DNA of 37,085 bases from Natronococcus sp. A-GB7 (GCF_029688865.1 NZ_JARUKV010000035.1:1-37085); one strand, 5' to 3'; numbered from the stretch's first letter, positions 8,400-16,606 are shown. Notes: a model not told the origin generated them from the letters alone. Numbers and translations are program-made.

Positions 8400-10100
8400 T
8401 CAGACTGGCGAGAGCTCCTCCTGATAGGCGCCGTGGTGGTCCTCGAACACTTGCATGATCTCGCCCATCGAGACGTACGCTTTCACCGCGTCGACGATGT
8501 ATGGCATGACGTTCTCGTCGTTCTCGATAGCGTCCGACAGCGCCGACAGCGTCGCGTCGACTTCCTCGTCGTCGCGTTCGTCTTTGACGCGCTCGAGGCG
8601 CTCGAGCTGGCGGTCGCGTGTCGTCTCGTCGATCTGGAGGATGTCCGGCGAGGTGTCCTCCTCGATGGTGAACTTGTTGACGCCGACGACGACCTCCTCG
8701 CCGCGCTCGACGCGCTGTTGGTACTCGTAGCTTGCCTCCCCGATCTCGCGGTGGAAGTACCCCTGCTGGATGCCGTCGAGCACGCCGTCCCGTACCGAAC
8801 CGTCGCCGATCTCCCTGATCTCCTCGATGTACTCCATGATCTCCGCCTCCATCTCGTTCGTGAGTTTCTCGATGGCGAAGCTCCCGCCCATCGGATCGAC
8901 GATGTCGGCCGCGCCCGACTCCTCGGCGATAATCTGCTGGGTTCGCAGGGCGACGCGAACGGCCTTCTCGCTGGGCAGCGCCAGTGCCTCGTCGAAGCTG
9001 TTCGTATGTAGTGACTGCGTGCCGCCGAGGACGCCGGCGAGCGCTTGGATGGTCACGCGGGCGATGTTGTTCAGCGGCTGCTGGGCGGTCAGGGACTGGC
9101 CCGCCGTCTGCGTGTGGAACTTCAGTCGCTTCGACTCGGGGCGTTCCGCGTCGTACCACTCGTCCATCACGTTCGCGTAGATGCGACGCGACGCGCGGAA
9201 CTTCGCAATCTCCTCGAAGATGGAATTGTGAGAGTTGAAGAAAAACGAGAGCAGTGGTGCGAACTCGTCGACCTCGAGCCCACGGTCGAGACAGTCCTCG
9301 ACGTAGGCGAAGCCATCGGCGAGCGTGAACGCAGCCTCCTGGGCAGCCGTCGAGCCGGCCTCGCGGATATGATACCCCGAGATCGAGACGGGGTGGAAGT
9401 TCGGCGTCTCGTCGACGGCGAACTCAATGGTGTCGGTGACGATCTTCAGTGAGGGACCCGGCGGGATCACCCATTCCTTCTGAGCGATGAACTCCTTGAG
9501 CATATCGTTCTGGAGGGTCCCGCGGACCTTATCGCGGGGGATACCCTGCTGGTCGGCCAGCGCGATATACATCGCGTAGATGACCGCCGCCGAGGGGTTA
9601 ATCGTGAACGACGTGGAGACCTCGTCGATGTCGATTCCGTCGAAGAGGATCTCCATATCTGCGAGCGTGTCCACGGCGACGCCTTCCTTCCCGACTTCGC
9701 CCTCGCTCATCGGATGGTCGGAGTCGATTCCCATCAGCGACGGCATGTCGAACGCCGTCGAGAGCCCAGTCTGGCCCTCGTCGATGAGATAGTGGAATCG
9801 TTCGTTGGTCTCTTCGGCGGTGCCGAAGCCAGCGAACTGGCGCATCGTCCATGTCCGACCGCGGTACATCGTCGGGTACGGCCCGCGCGTGTACGGCGGT
9901 TCGCCAGGGAAACCGAGATCTGCCTCGAAGTCGAGGTCGGCGATATCCTCCGGCGTATAGAGGCGGTCGACTTCATGGTTTGAAACCGTCGCGAATCGAT
10001 CCTTTCGCTCGCCATGAGCCTCGAGCGTCGGGTCGAGCGTTTCGTCTTCCCACTGCTCCTGTTGCTCGCGGATGTCCTCGAGCTCGGTATGGTCGAACAT
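8400..10100 (-). CDS. mcmA: Methylmalonyl-CoA mutase, large (TIM-barrel) subunit
   Basis: The 566-residue protein covers the substrate-binding TIM barrel of methylmalonyl-CoA mutase without the B12 domain, as expected for the split archaeal form. Recognisable blocks are GPYPTMYRGRTWTMRQFAGFG near the N-terminus, with the conserved Tyr and Arg that contact substrate; TAFDMPSLMGIDSDHP; GTLQNDMLKEFIAQ; ISGYHIREAGSTAAQE, with the catalytic His; and the C-terminal GGTQSLHTNSFDEALALPS. A related reading is isobutyryl-CoA mutase or a 2-hydroxyisobutyryl-CoA mutase large subunit, which share this fold. The nearby MeaB and small subunit make methylmalonyl-CoA the best choice. It probably has its own promoter (10123-10131) and diverges from a UspA gene. 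Confidence 0.95.
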   Translation of the reverse strand: MFDHTELEDIREQQEQWEDETLDPTLEAHGERKDRFATVSNHEVDRLYTPEDIADLDFEADLGFPGEPPYTRGPYPTMYRGRTWTMRQFAGFGTAEETNERFHYLIDEGQTGLSTAFDMPSLMGIDSDHPMSEGEVGKEGVAVDTLADMEILFDGIDIDEVSTSFTINPSAAVIYAMYIALADQQGIPRDKVRGTLQNDMLKEFIAQKEWVIPPGPSLKIVTDTIEFAVDETPNFHPVSISGYHIREAGSTAAQEAAFTLADGFAYVEDCLDRGLEVDEFAPLLSFFFNSHNSIFEEIAKFRASRRIYANVMDEWYDAERPESKRLKFHTQTAGQSLTAQQPLNNIARVTIQALAGVLGGTQSLHTNSFDEALALPSEKAVRVALRTQQIIAEESGAADIVDPMGGSFAIEKLTNEMEAEIMEYIEEIREIGDGSVRDGVLDGIQQGYFHREIGEASYEYQQRVERGEEVVVGVNKFTIEEDTSPDILQIDETTRDRQLERLERVKDERDDEEVDATLSALSDAIENDENVMPYIVDAVKAYVSMGEIMQVFEDHHGAYQEELSPV

Positions 10101-10122
10101 TGGTATGGATAACAGTACCAGG

Positions 10123-10131
10123 ATTCTAAAG
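10123..10131 (-). promoter_or_regulatory. TATA-like promoter of the mutase large-subunit gene
   Basis: The minus strand reads CTTTAGAAT, centred about 27 bases before the ATG at 10100, consistent with a leaderless transcript. Confidence 0.45.
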
Positions 10132-10221
10132 TCTTGTTATCGGAACGTCGTCATTCCGCCGAGGGGCCGATATCGACGCCGTCACACCTCATCCTCGACG
10201 AACTCCGCAGCTGCCCAAAAT

Positions 10222-10230
10222 CGTTAAGTA
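10222..10230 (+). promoter_or_regulatory. TATA-like promoter of the UspA gene
   Basis: CGTTAAGTA is centred 26 bases before the ATG at 10252 and supports that start over the upstream GTG at 10234. Confidence 0.45.
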
Positions 10231-10251
10231 ACGGTGAGTCGATTGTCAGAT

Positions 10252-10686
10252 ATGCACACGATCTTGCTCCCAATAGACGAGAATGAGACGCGGTCGCGGC
10301 GGGCGGCCCGAACCGTCATCGATCTTCCCGGCGACCCCGAAGAGAAGGCGGTTGTCCTCCTCAACGTCTCCGAGGAGACGAAACAGCCCTGGTTACAGGA
10401 GTTCGAGAGCCAGCGAGCGGAGGGACGAGACGATCCCGAGTTGCCGGCTAGCACGGAGGCAGCGCGAGAACTCCTCGCGGAGGCCGGCATCGACGTGGAG
10501 ACGCGACTGGAGCAGGGCGACATCACCGAGAAGATTCTGTCAGTTGCCGAGGAGATCGACGCGAACAGTATCGTCATGAGCGGACGGAAGAAGAGCGCGG
10601 CCGGAAAGGTGCTCTTCGGCAGCGTCACTCAGTCGGTGTTGCTCAGCGCCGATCGGCCCGTCACCGTGTTGATGAGCGACGACTGA
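10252..10686 (+). CDS. Universal stress protein, UspA family
   Basis: This 144-residue protein is a single UspA domain. It begins MHTILLPIDENETRSRRAA, the usual first strand with the ATP-site Asp, and ends with GRKKSAAGKVLFGSVTQSVL, the G-x-x-x...G-x(9)-G-S/T nucleotide-binding loop; VTVLM follows as the last strand. ATP-binding Usp proteins act as cytoplasmic dimers in stress response; no specific partner can be named. I start at the ATG at 10252 because the family begins at that strand. It diverges from the mutase gene with about 150 bases between them. Confidence 0.9.
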   Translation: MHTILLPIDENETRSRRAARTVIDLPGDPEEKAVVLLNVSEETKQPWLQEFESQRAEGRDDPELPASTEAARELLAEAGIDVETRLEQGDITEKILSVAEEIDANSIVMSGRKKSAAGKVLFGSVTQSVLLSADRPVTVLMSDD

Positions 10687-10812
10687 CGAGACTCGAGACG
10701 GTATAGCGGATCGGTACAGTTCGGACTTTCAACGCGCGAGAGCGAACACGCTTACGTGGAAGCGACGGCGACATCATGAGAACTGACTGCGGAAACGGCC
10801 GCGGTCGGTGCG

Positions 10813-10977
10813 TCAGTCCGCTTTTCGGTACTCGGCCCAGCTAAACACCGCGAGCGTGATCCACCCAATCGCGATGATCGCGGTCAACCGATTGTCGTTG
10901 TGCACCGCGAGCGCCGCGGTACCGATTCCGATGAGCAACCACACCACAGTCCCGGATTTGGATCCAAAGAGTTGCAT
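10813..10977 (-). CDS. 54-residue membrane protein in the symporter operon
   Basis: The minus strand encodes MQLFGSKSGTVVWLLIGIG followed by TAALAVHNDNRLTAIIAIGW and ending FSWAEYRKAD, then TGA. Two hydrophobic segments (about residues 10-24 and 32-47) are split by a polar HNDNR turn, so a two-helix hairpin is predicted. The start is 16 bases after the stop of the sodium:solute symporter and on the same strand, so it is likely the third gene of that operon. I do not recognise the family. Because bacterial ActP-type symporters travel with small membrane partners, an accessory or stabilising subunit is a fair inference but not shown. Confidence 0.65.
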   Translation of the reverse strand: MQLFGSKSGTVVWLLIGIGTAALAVHNDNRLTAIIAIGWITLAVFSWAEYRKAD

Positions 10978-10993
10978 AGTGTTGAGCGACAGA

Positions 10994-12658
10994 TTACCAG
11001 GGCTGGATGCCCCACCAGAGGATCGGGAGCATGAGCACGGCGAGGATGATCAGCGGCATCGCGCTGTTAAAGCGCTCGGTGCCGTCGTCGGGATAGCCGT
11101 GCATCTCGTTGATCAGCGACGCGTTGTCAACCGGCTTGACGTCGAGCGAATCGATTCGTTCGGCGACGAGCGAGACGACCACGAACGTGATGATCGATAG
11201 CGGGAACGCGATCATGATTGCATCGATTCCCAGATCGGCGGTCAGCCCTTCGGCTCCGGCTCCGATCCCACCGAGCGCGTGTGGCGAAAGGATAACGACG
11301 GCAAAGAAGCCGACGATGCTCGAGGCCACTGCCCCGTACCGGTTCACGCGAGCGGACCAGACGCCGAGCACGATTACCGGGGTGATCGCAGCGGCGCTGA
11401 CGGCGAACGCCCAAAGGATACTGACGACGAGGAACGCGGGCGGGTTCAGCGCAATGAGCGCGATGATCAGCCCGGCCGCGATGACGGACGCGTAGCCAGC
11501 CTGGGTCTTGCGGTCTTCCGTGATCTCGAGTTCGAAGGCCTCGATGACGTCGTTCGCAACGGCGGCACTGATCGCGAGCATGTGACCGCTAACGGTCGAC
11601 AGCCCGCCGGCGATTGCCCCCGCGACGACGTAACCGGTGATCGAGTTGCCGCTGAACGCGAAGTTGAGATAGAAGATCATCTTGTCGAAATCGGCCTCGG
11701 CGACCTCGAACCCTTCCTGACCGAGCCACATGACGCCGGCGAACGCGACGGAGTAGATCGTCGCGAACATCAGGCCCGTCACGGCGACGAACCAGAAGAC
11801 GGTCTTCCGGCCGGCTTCGACGTCACGGCTCGTGAAGATGCGCTGTGCCAGGTGGGGCATTCCGACCGGACCCAGCGCCATCGCCAGGAACATGGCGAAG
11901 TACCACCGGGTATCGAACGTCATGTCGAAGAAGCCCGGATTGGTCTCTTCCATCTGCGGGACGAGATCACCGTATCCAAGCGGCGGGAAGAACCAACCGC
12001 TCGATCCGAGCTGATTGAGAACGATCATCATCGGGAAGAACGCCGCCGTCAGCATAATCCAGAACTGTAGGGCGGAGTTGTATGAGACGCCCCACATCCC
12101 GGCGATGACGACGTACCCTGTCACGAGCGCCGCGATGACGAACAGTGAGAGGGTGTAGTCCCAGCCAAACAGGATCTCGGTGATCTGTGCGAGGCCGATG
12201 AACTGCCCCAGCGCGTACATCAACATGACGAATACGATGAGCAGCGCCATCACGACGGACATCGTATTGCCGTACCGATCCTTACAGAACGTCGCCGGCG
12301 TGTACGAGCCGAGCCGGCGCAGCGTCTGACCGTACAGGATGACGATCAGCGGGATCGAAAGCAGGAAGTTAGTCCAGACGGCCAGAAACGGGATCTGGAC
12401 CTGCACCATCAGGGCGACGACGCCCATAAACGTCGCCAGACTCTCCCAAGTCGCGGAGATTGCGGAGCCGTTGACGAACGGACCAATGGTCCGGCCGGCG
12501 ACCATGTAGTCGTCCGTCCCCTTGATCCGGTTTTTCATGTAGTAGCTGATCCCGTAATAGGCGACGAACGTGAGACCAATGATGGTCAGCGGGATGAGGA
12601 GTTCGGTGAACGTCTCCTGAAACGGGTATTCCCCCACTTGCTGAAGCGGCTTAATCAT
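10994..12658 (-). CDS. Sodium:solute symporter (SSS family, acetate/monocarboxylate type)
   Basis: This 554-residue integral membrane protein has about 13 hydrophobic segments and the SSS fold. Family features include the Na-site region VNGSAISATWESLATFMG, the loop GPVGMPHLAQRIFTSRDVEAGRK resembling the ActP motif GTPHxxxRFxT, and GGLSTVSGHMLAISAAVANDV. This places it closer to acetate, pyruvate or other monocarboxylate permeases than to proline or panthenate carriers. I start at the ATG at 12658 (MIKPLQQVGEYPF) because it overlaps the stop of the upstream small-subunit gene by 8 bases, a coupled arrangement. With two 2-haloacid dehalogenases just upstream on the same strand, a short (halo)acid is the inferred cargo. 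Confidence 0.9.
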   Translation of the reverse strand: MIKPLQQVGEYPFQETFTELLIPLTIIGLTFVAYYGISYYMKNRIKGTDDYMVAGRTIGPFVNGSAISATWESLATFMGVVALMVQVQIPFLAVWTNFLLSIPLIVILYGQTLRRLGSYTPATFCKDRYGNTMSVVMALLIVFVMLMYALGQFIGLAQITEILFGWDYTLSLFVIAALVTGYVVIAGMWGVSYNSALQFWIMLTAAFFPMMIVLNQLGSSGWFFPPLGYGDLVPQMEETNPGFFDMTFDTRWYFAMFLAMALGPVGMPHLAQRIFTSRDVEAGRKTVFWFVAVTGLMFATIYSVAFAGVMWLGQEGFEVAEADFDKMIFYLNFAFSGNSITGYVVAGAIAGGLSTVSGHMLAISAAVANDVIEAFELEITEDRKTQAGYASVIAAGLIIALIALNPPAFLVVSILWAFAVSAAAITPVIVLGVWSARVNRYGAVASSIVGFFAVVILSPHALGGIGAGAEGLTADLGIDAIMIAFPLSIITFVVVSLVAERIDSLDVKPVDNASLINEMHGYPDDGTERFNSAMPLIILAVLMLPILWWGIQPW

Positions 12659-12953
12659 CGGTATCACCCGGTTCCGCACCGACCTCGTCGGTTCCACTTG
12701 CGTCGCCTACGGATGCGTTCAGTTGCTCTTTTTCGTCCATGATCGAGGTGGTGACATACTGATAGTACCCCCAATACAGGACGAACATCGCTGCCGGCCC
12801 ACCAGCCACCATCCAGAAGTAGTGGAACGGGAATCCCAGTACTCTGAAGTCTGGTGTTCCGAACATGGTGAACCAGATCCCTGAGTGGATCACACCAATG
12901 AGTGCCAACGCAGCAATCAGTGATGCGAGTGCTTCCTTGGTATGAGTCTGCAT
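12651..12953 (-). CDS. Small membrane partner of the sodium:solute symporter
   Basis: The 100-residue protein has two predicted transmembrane segments (about residues 8-27 and 44-65: ALASLIAALALIGVIH and FWMVAGGPAAMFVLYWGYY) and an acidic tail ending TDEVGAEPGDTDD. Two-helix proteins of this size precede SSS genes in many prokaryotes (YjcH/DUF485 before ActP; DUF4212 and DUF3311 relatives), and this one overlaps the symporter by 8 bases. I did not assign a single Pfam family. The ATG at 12953 is chosen because GAGGTGA, a good ribosome site, ends about six bases before it; the longer reading from 12977 would put that site inside the gene. Confidence 0.8.
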   Translation of the reverse strand: MQTHTKEALASLIAALALIGVIHSGIWFTMFGTPDFRVLGFPFHYFWMVAGGPAAMFVLYWGYYQYVTTSIMDEKEQLNASVGDASGTDEVGAEPGDTDD

Positions 12954-12974
12954 ACACTTCACCTCGTCATAATG

Positions 12975-12994
12975 CAAGTATTAAGCTCTTATGC
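12975..12994 (-). promoter_or_regulatory. AT-rich promoter region of the symporter operon
   Basis: The minus strand reads GGCATAAGAGCTTAATACTT. Either CTTAATACT (about 27 bases before the ATG at 12953) or GCATAAGAG further out could be the TATA box. The second choice leaves a short leader that contains the GAGGTGA ribosome site. Confidence 0.4.
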
Positions 12995-13162
12995 CTAGAA
13001 GAGCCTCCCACATAGTTCCATACCTAATATCGTGTTGTTACCTCGCGTAGTGTTGGTTTAATTTTCCGGCAGTTGGGAGATATCTATCGTCAATGAAGCG
13101 GATGAATCGATTAGAGAGGGACCGGCGACGCCCGAAAGAAGTCATCTGAAACACGTGGGGAA

Positions 13163-13852
13163 CTATTCCTCGAGAGCGTCCACGAGGTCGTGAAACGTCT
13201 CAATCACCAGGTTCGGTTCACTGCCGAACGGATCCCAGACTCCGTCCCGTCGGTCGATCTACACCCCTTGCATACCGGCGTGCATCGCGCCCTGGACGTC
13301 GAAGGAGGGGCCAGCGATGTGAGCAATCGACTCGATCGGGGTTCCTGTCCGGTCCGCAGCGTGACGGTAAATCTCGACCGCGGGTTTGAACCGCTGAATC
13401 TCGTGGGCGCTGATCGTGTCGGCGACGATGTCCTCGATTTCTGCCGTGTCGATCATCGACTCGAGCATCTCAGGGTTCCCGTTTGAGAGGACGTAGACTG
13501 AGTAGCCGGCATCGGTGAGTGCCTCAAGTCCGCTCTGAACGTCGTCGAACGGATCGAGGTCATGATAAGTGGAGAGGATCCCGTCAATCGTCTCCGTGGG
13601 GAGGTCGATCCCGTGGCTCTCGAGCGCGTGTTGGAGCGCGTCGCGGTTCATCTCATAGAATGGCTGATAGGTGTCGGTGAAGTTGCCGACCATCGTGTAC
13701 ATGAGCGAGCGAGCCCGCCAGTGATTGGAGATCGAGGTTATCGATTCCTCGTCGACGTATTTGGCGAGAGTCGCTTCGACGGCGGACGGATCGACGAGTG
13801 TCTCATAGGAGTCGACGGTCACCGTCTCGACTGCGGTCGGATTGAACGACAT
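13163..13852 (-). pseudogene. 2-haloacid dehalogenase, HAD type II, interrupted by an in-frame amber codon
   Basis: The frame from 13852 encodes a HAD-superfamily 2-haloacid dehalogenase: nucleophile Asp14 in TVDSYETLVD, Arg46/Arg48 in HWRARSLMYT, Ser123-Asn124 in VLSNGNPEML, Lys156 and Tyr162 in RFKPAVEIY, and Asp185 in GPSFDVQGAMHAGM. After GMQGV (residue 197) comes TAG at 13259-13261, then the same frame continues as IDRRDGVWDPFG and through FHDLVDALEE to a second TAG at 13163-13165. Relatives carry Trp here (GVW.NR), so TGG to TAG is the simplest cause. The product would stop at 197 of 229 residues, losing the last strand and helix. It may be a pseudogene, partly active, or a base-call error. 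It lies 76 bases after the DehI gene. Confidence 0.8.
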
Positions 13853-13876
13853 ACGAAAGGAGTTCACCGTCGCCCC

Positions 13877-13886
13877 GTATATAGTG
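13877..13886 (-). promoter_or_regulatory. TATA-like promoter of the HAD dehalogenase gene
   Basis: The minus strand reads CACTATATAC, centred about 29 bases before the ATG at 13852. The gene therefore seems to have its own start in addition to any read-through from the DehI gene. Confidence 0.5.
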
Positions 13887-13928
13887 TGCTCTGACAACGT
13901 TGGTCACTAACGACCAGAACACGTCGCC

Positions 13929-14813
13929 TCAGCCGAACGAGCGCGGTCCGGCGACGTTGACCGTCGCCGCGTATGTTGGCAGTGCCGGAATCACGGTTTC
14001 GATAGGTCCACGATTGAAGTCGCGGAACAGGTCCTGTAGGTCCCTGACAACCTCGTCGTCCAACCCTCGCTGCTCGAGTGAGTCGGGGTCGATCTTCGGT
14101 ACGTAGGTGATTGAATCGACAAACGCCTCGACCGCCGACCGAGCGTTATCGACCGCAGTGGAGAACGCGTCGCTCCGGCAGACCGGCTCGACGGCGTTCC
14201 ACATTGGATTCAGGTAGCCGGGCCACTGCGCGAGCGTCCGATAAATGCTCGGGAGCCCCTCTTCGAGTCCGTGAAACGATTGAATGGACGAGACGGTGTC
14301 AGCCAGTTCGTCCGGCGGGTCGTCGAACGCAATCAGTGTCGGTGGCCGTCCGCGGTCGGCGTCGAGCCAGGTCGGGAGTGGCGCTGTCGCGTCGCGTGTA
14401 CGGTCGGGATCGGTTCCGATCGGCTCACCATGGAGTCCCCTATCGACGAGTTCGAAGAGGACCGCAAGCCGGGGTGCGACGACGTCGTACGTCGCGAGTT
14501 GTCCCTTGAGTTCGCCGAACTCGGCTGGCGAAACGTCGAGCTCATCGAACCGGAGGGATGGAACGGAGGCGTTCGCCTCGAGCGCCGAGAGGACGGTATC
14601 TCGATAGGAGACTGTGAACTGACCGAACCGTCGGGTCTCGAACACCGGCTTGACCTGTGCCCAGGCGTACCGAAGGAACGCTGGGTAGTTCGCGATCGTT
14701 GTTCGGAAGATCCAATTGACGATCGGAGCTCGGAACGTGTGCATGATGTCGTCATAGAGGCCGCGTTCCCAGCCCGTCGCCTCCTGCTCGTACACCTGTT
14801 TGCTCCGGTCCAT
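13929..14813 (-). CDS. DehI-family 2-haloacid dehalogenase
   Basis: The 294-residue protein matches the group I haloacid dehalogenase (DehI) family in length and motif. DehI enzymes are all-helical pseudo-dimers, and both halves show: YPAFLRYAWAQVKPVFETRR (about 43-62) mirrors WPGYLNPMWNAVEPVCRSDA (197-216). HGLEEGLPSIYRTLAQWPGYL fits the family stretch near the active site. DehI enzymes hydrolyse D- and L-2-haloacids, such as 2-chloropropionate, to 2-hydroxyacids with inversion and without a covalent intermediate, unlike the HAD type encoded next door. I could not place the catalytic Asp with certainty. It precedes the HAD gene and the symporter operon on the same strand, suggesting a haloacid-use locus. 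Confidence 0.85.
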   Translation of the reverse strand: MDRSKQVYEQEATGWERGLYDDIMHTFRAPIVNWIFRTTIANYPAFLRYAWAQVKPVFETRRFGQFTVSYRDTVLSALEANASVPSLRFDELDVSPAEFGELKGQLATYDVVAPRLAVLFELVDRGLHGEPIGTDPDRTRDATAPLPTWLDADRGRPPTLIAFDDPPDELADTVSSIQSFHGLEEGLPSIYRTLAQWPGYLNPMWNAVEPVCRSDAFSTAVDNARSAVEAFVDSITYVPKIDPDSLEQRGLDDEVVRDLQDLFRDFNRGPIETVIPALPTYAATVNVAGPRSFG

Positions 14814-14837
14814 ATGCTACCGACCGCGTCGATGCTG

Positions 14838-14850
14838 TTAACATTTACCA
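14838..14850 (-). promoter_or_regulatory. TATA-like promoter of the DehI gene
   Basis: The minus strand reads TGGTAAATGTTAA, centred about 31 bases before the ATG at 14813. Confidence 0.35.
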
Positions 14851-14941
14851 TAACCCGCTCGGGTTAGTTTGGGATCGCAACCCGTTACATCAGTGACTTC
14901 CTTTCACTTCTCAAAGAGGCAAAAAGGACATAAATAGCAAA

Positions 14942-14953
14942 GCATTAAATATG
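14942..14953 (+). promoter_or_regulatory. TATA-like promoter of the acyl-CoA synthetase gene
   Basis: GCATTAAATATG is centred 27 bases before the ATG at 14975, in an AT-rich patch that stands out from the G+C-rich surroundings. Confidence 0.5.
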
Positions 14954-14974
14954 ATCTAGTATCATGAACCACGT

Positions 14975-16606
14975 ATGGGTGTGGATTACTCTGCCACAGT
15001 CGAGGAGTTCGAATGGGACATTCCCAAATCGTATACCGTCACCTCCGTCATCGAGGACTACTCTAACGAGATCGGTGATCGCGTCGCTGTCAAGTATTTG
15101 AACGAGGAAGGCGACCGATCTGAGCGGACCTATGCCGACCTCTGCGACGAGATGAACCGGTTCGCAAACGGGCTCGAGGAACTCGGCGTTAGCAAGGGCG
15201 ATCGAGTGATGCACCTCTTCCCCCGCCATCCCGACGCATTTGCGATTCAGCTGGGTGCCCTTTCAGTCGGTGCACTGCTCGTCCCCTGCTCGTCGATGCT
15301 TCGGGCAAAGGATATCGAGTTCCGCGCGAACGACTGCGACGCCTCGACCGTCGTCGTTCACGAGTCGCTGACCGACATGGTCGAACCAGTTTTCGACGAC
15401 ACTCCCCTTGAGCGCGTCATCGTCCTCGACGGCGACGGTAACACCGGGGACGAGCAGTGGTCGACGTTTGAGTCGGTCGTCGACGGCCAGTCGACCGAGT
15501 ACGACGGCCCCGACCTCGGCGCTGCCGATCCGATGTCGATCAACTACACCAGCGGCACGACCGGCCAGCCGAAACCGGTCCTCCACAAGCACCGCTGGAT
15601 GTACTGCTTCAACGCGGTCAATGCGCCGTACTGGTGGGGTGTCGACGAAGATACCGACCTCGACGACGAACTCCTGTGGGCGACGACCGGTACCGGCTGG
15701 GCGAAGTGGTTCTGGAGTCCGGTCGGCGTCGGCCTCACGACCGGCGCGACGCAGCTCATCTACGACGGTGACTTCGAGCCTGAGACCTTCCTCGAACTCC
15801 TCGAGGACGAGGGCGTTACCAAGCTCTGTGCTGTCCCGACCCAGTATCGGATGTTCGCGAACGCCGACCTCGAGTCGTACAACGTACAGCTCAACGACAC
15901 GCTCTCGGCTGGCGAACCGCTCAACCGCGAGCCGATCGAACGCATCGAGGAAGCCTGGGGTGTGACGCCGCGCGACGGCTACGGCCAGACCGAGACCGTT
16001 GCCCTCGTGACGAACTATCCGGGCATCGACATCAAGCCCGGCAGCATGGGGAAACCGACGCCAGGTGTCGGCGCGACAATCATTGACACGCAGGACGAGG
16101 AAGAGGTCGAGGAGGGCGAGATCGGCGAGATCGCGGTCCCCGTCGACTCGCCGGCGATCTTCGACGGCTACTACGAGAAGCCCGAACTCGACGAGCAGAA
16201 GCTCTCGGGCGACTACTATCGGACTGGTGACCTGGCCTCGCAGGACGAGGAAGGCTACTTCTTCTTCGAGGGACGGGCGGACGACATCATCATCTCGTCG
16301 GGCTACCGAATCGGCCCCTTCGAGGTTGAGGACGCGCTCGTCAGCCACGACGCCGTTGCCGAGGCCGCCGTGGTCGACAGTCCTCATGACGAGCGAGGGA
16401 GTGTCGTCAAAGCCTACACCATTCTTGCCGACGGATATGACGGTAGTGACGATCTCAAGGACGAACTCCAAGGGTTCATGAAGGAAGAGACGGCCCCGTA
16501 CAAGTATCCCCGACGCATCGAATTCGTCGATGAACTCCCGAAGACCTCGAGCGGGAAGATTCGTCGCGTCGAGCTCCGCGAACAGGAACAGGAGAAACAC
16601 GCGTAG
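14975..16606 (+). CDS. AMP-forming acyl-CoA synthetase (medium/short-chain type)
   Basis: This 543-residue adenylate-forming enzyme activates a carboxylic acid to its acyl-CoA through an acyl-AMP. The P-loop YTSGTTGQPKPV is at 191-202; DGYGQTETVALV is the A5 motif; YYRTGDLASQDEEGYFFFEG is A7; GRADDIIISSGYRIGPFEVE is A8; and the catalytic Lys528 is in PKTSSGKIRRVELR. The sequence between A3 and A5 (WATTGTGWAKWFWSPVG) resembles the MACS/medium-chain group rather than acetyl-CoA synthetase. It diverges from the haloacid genes and converges on the thioesterase operon. A role in activating the acids handled by nearby dehydrogenases is inferred. Confidence 0.93.
   Translation: MGVDYSATVEEFEWDIPKSYTVTSVIEDYSNEIGDRVAVKYLNEEGDRSERTYADLCDEMNRFANGLEELGVSKGDRVMHLFPRHPDAFAIQLGALSVGALLVPCSSMLRAKDIEFRANDCDASTVVVHESLTDMVEPVFDDTPLERVIVLDGDGNTGDEQWSTFESVVDGQSTEYDGPDLGAADPMSINYTSGTTGQPKPVLHKHRWMYCFNAVNAPYWWGVDEDTDLDDELLWATTGTGWAKWFWSPVGVGLTTGATQLIYDGDFEPETFLELLEDEGVTKLCAVPTQYRMFANADLESYNVQLNDTLSAGEPLNREPIERIEEAWGVTPRDGYGQTETVALVTNYPGIDIKPGSMGKPTPGVGATIIDTQDEEEVEEGEIGEIAVPVDSPAIFDGYYEKPELDEQKLSGDYYRTGDLASQDEEGYFFFEGRADDIIISSGYRIGPFEVEDALVSHDAVAEAAVVDSPHDERGSVVKAYTILADGYDGSDDLKDELQGFMKEETAPYKYPRRIEFVDELPKTSSGKIRRVELREQEQEKHA

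Noticed and set aside
8194-9159. 321-codon frame on the minus strand inside the mutase gene
   Set aside because: Arg-rich shadow in another frame of the mutase; no recognisable domain.
11279-12070. 263-codon frame on the plus strand opposite the symporter
   Set aside because: Low-complexity charged translation with no family motifs; the symporter on the other strand is unmistakable.
13259-13261. UAG read as pyrrolysine or suppressed
   Set aside because: No pyrrolysine genes are seen, haloarchaea are not known to use it widely, and relatives have Trp; mutation or error is simpler.
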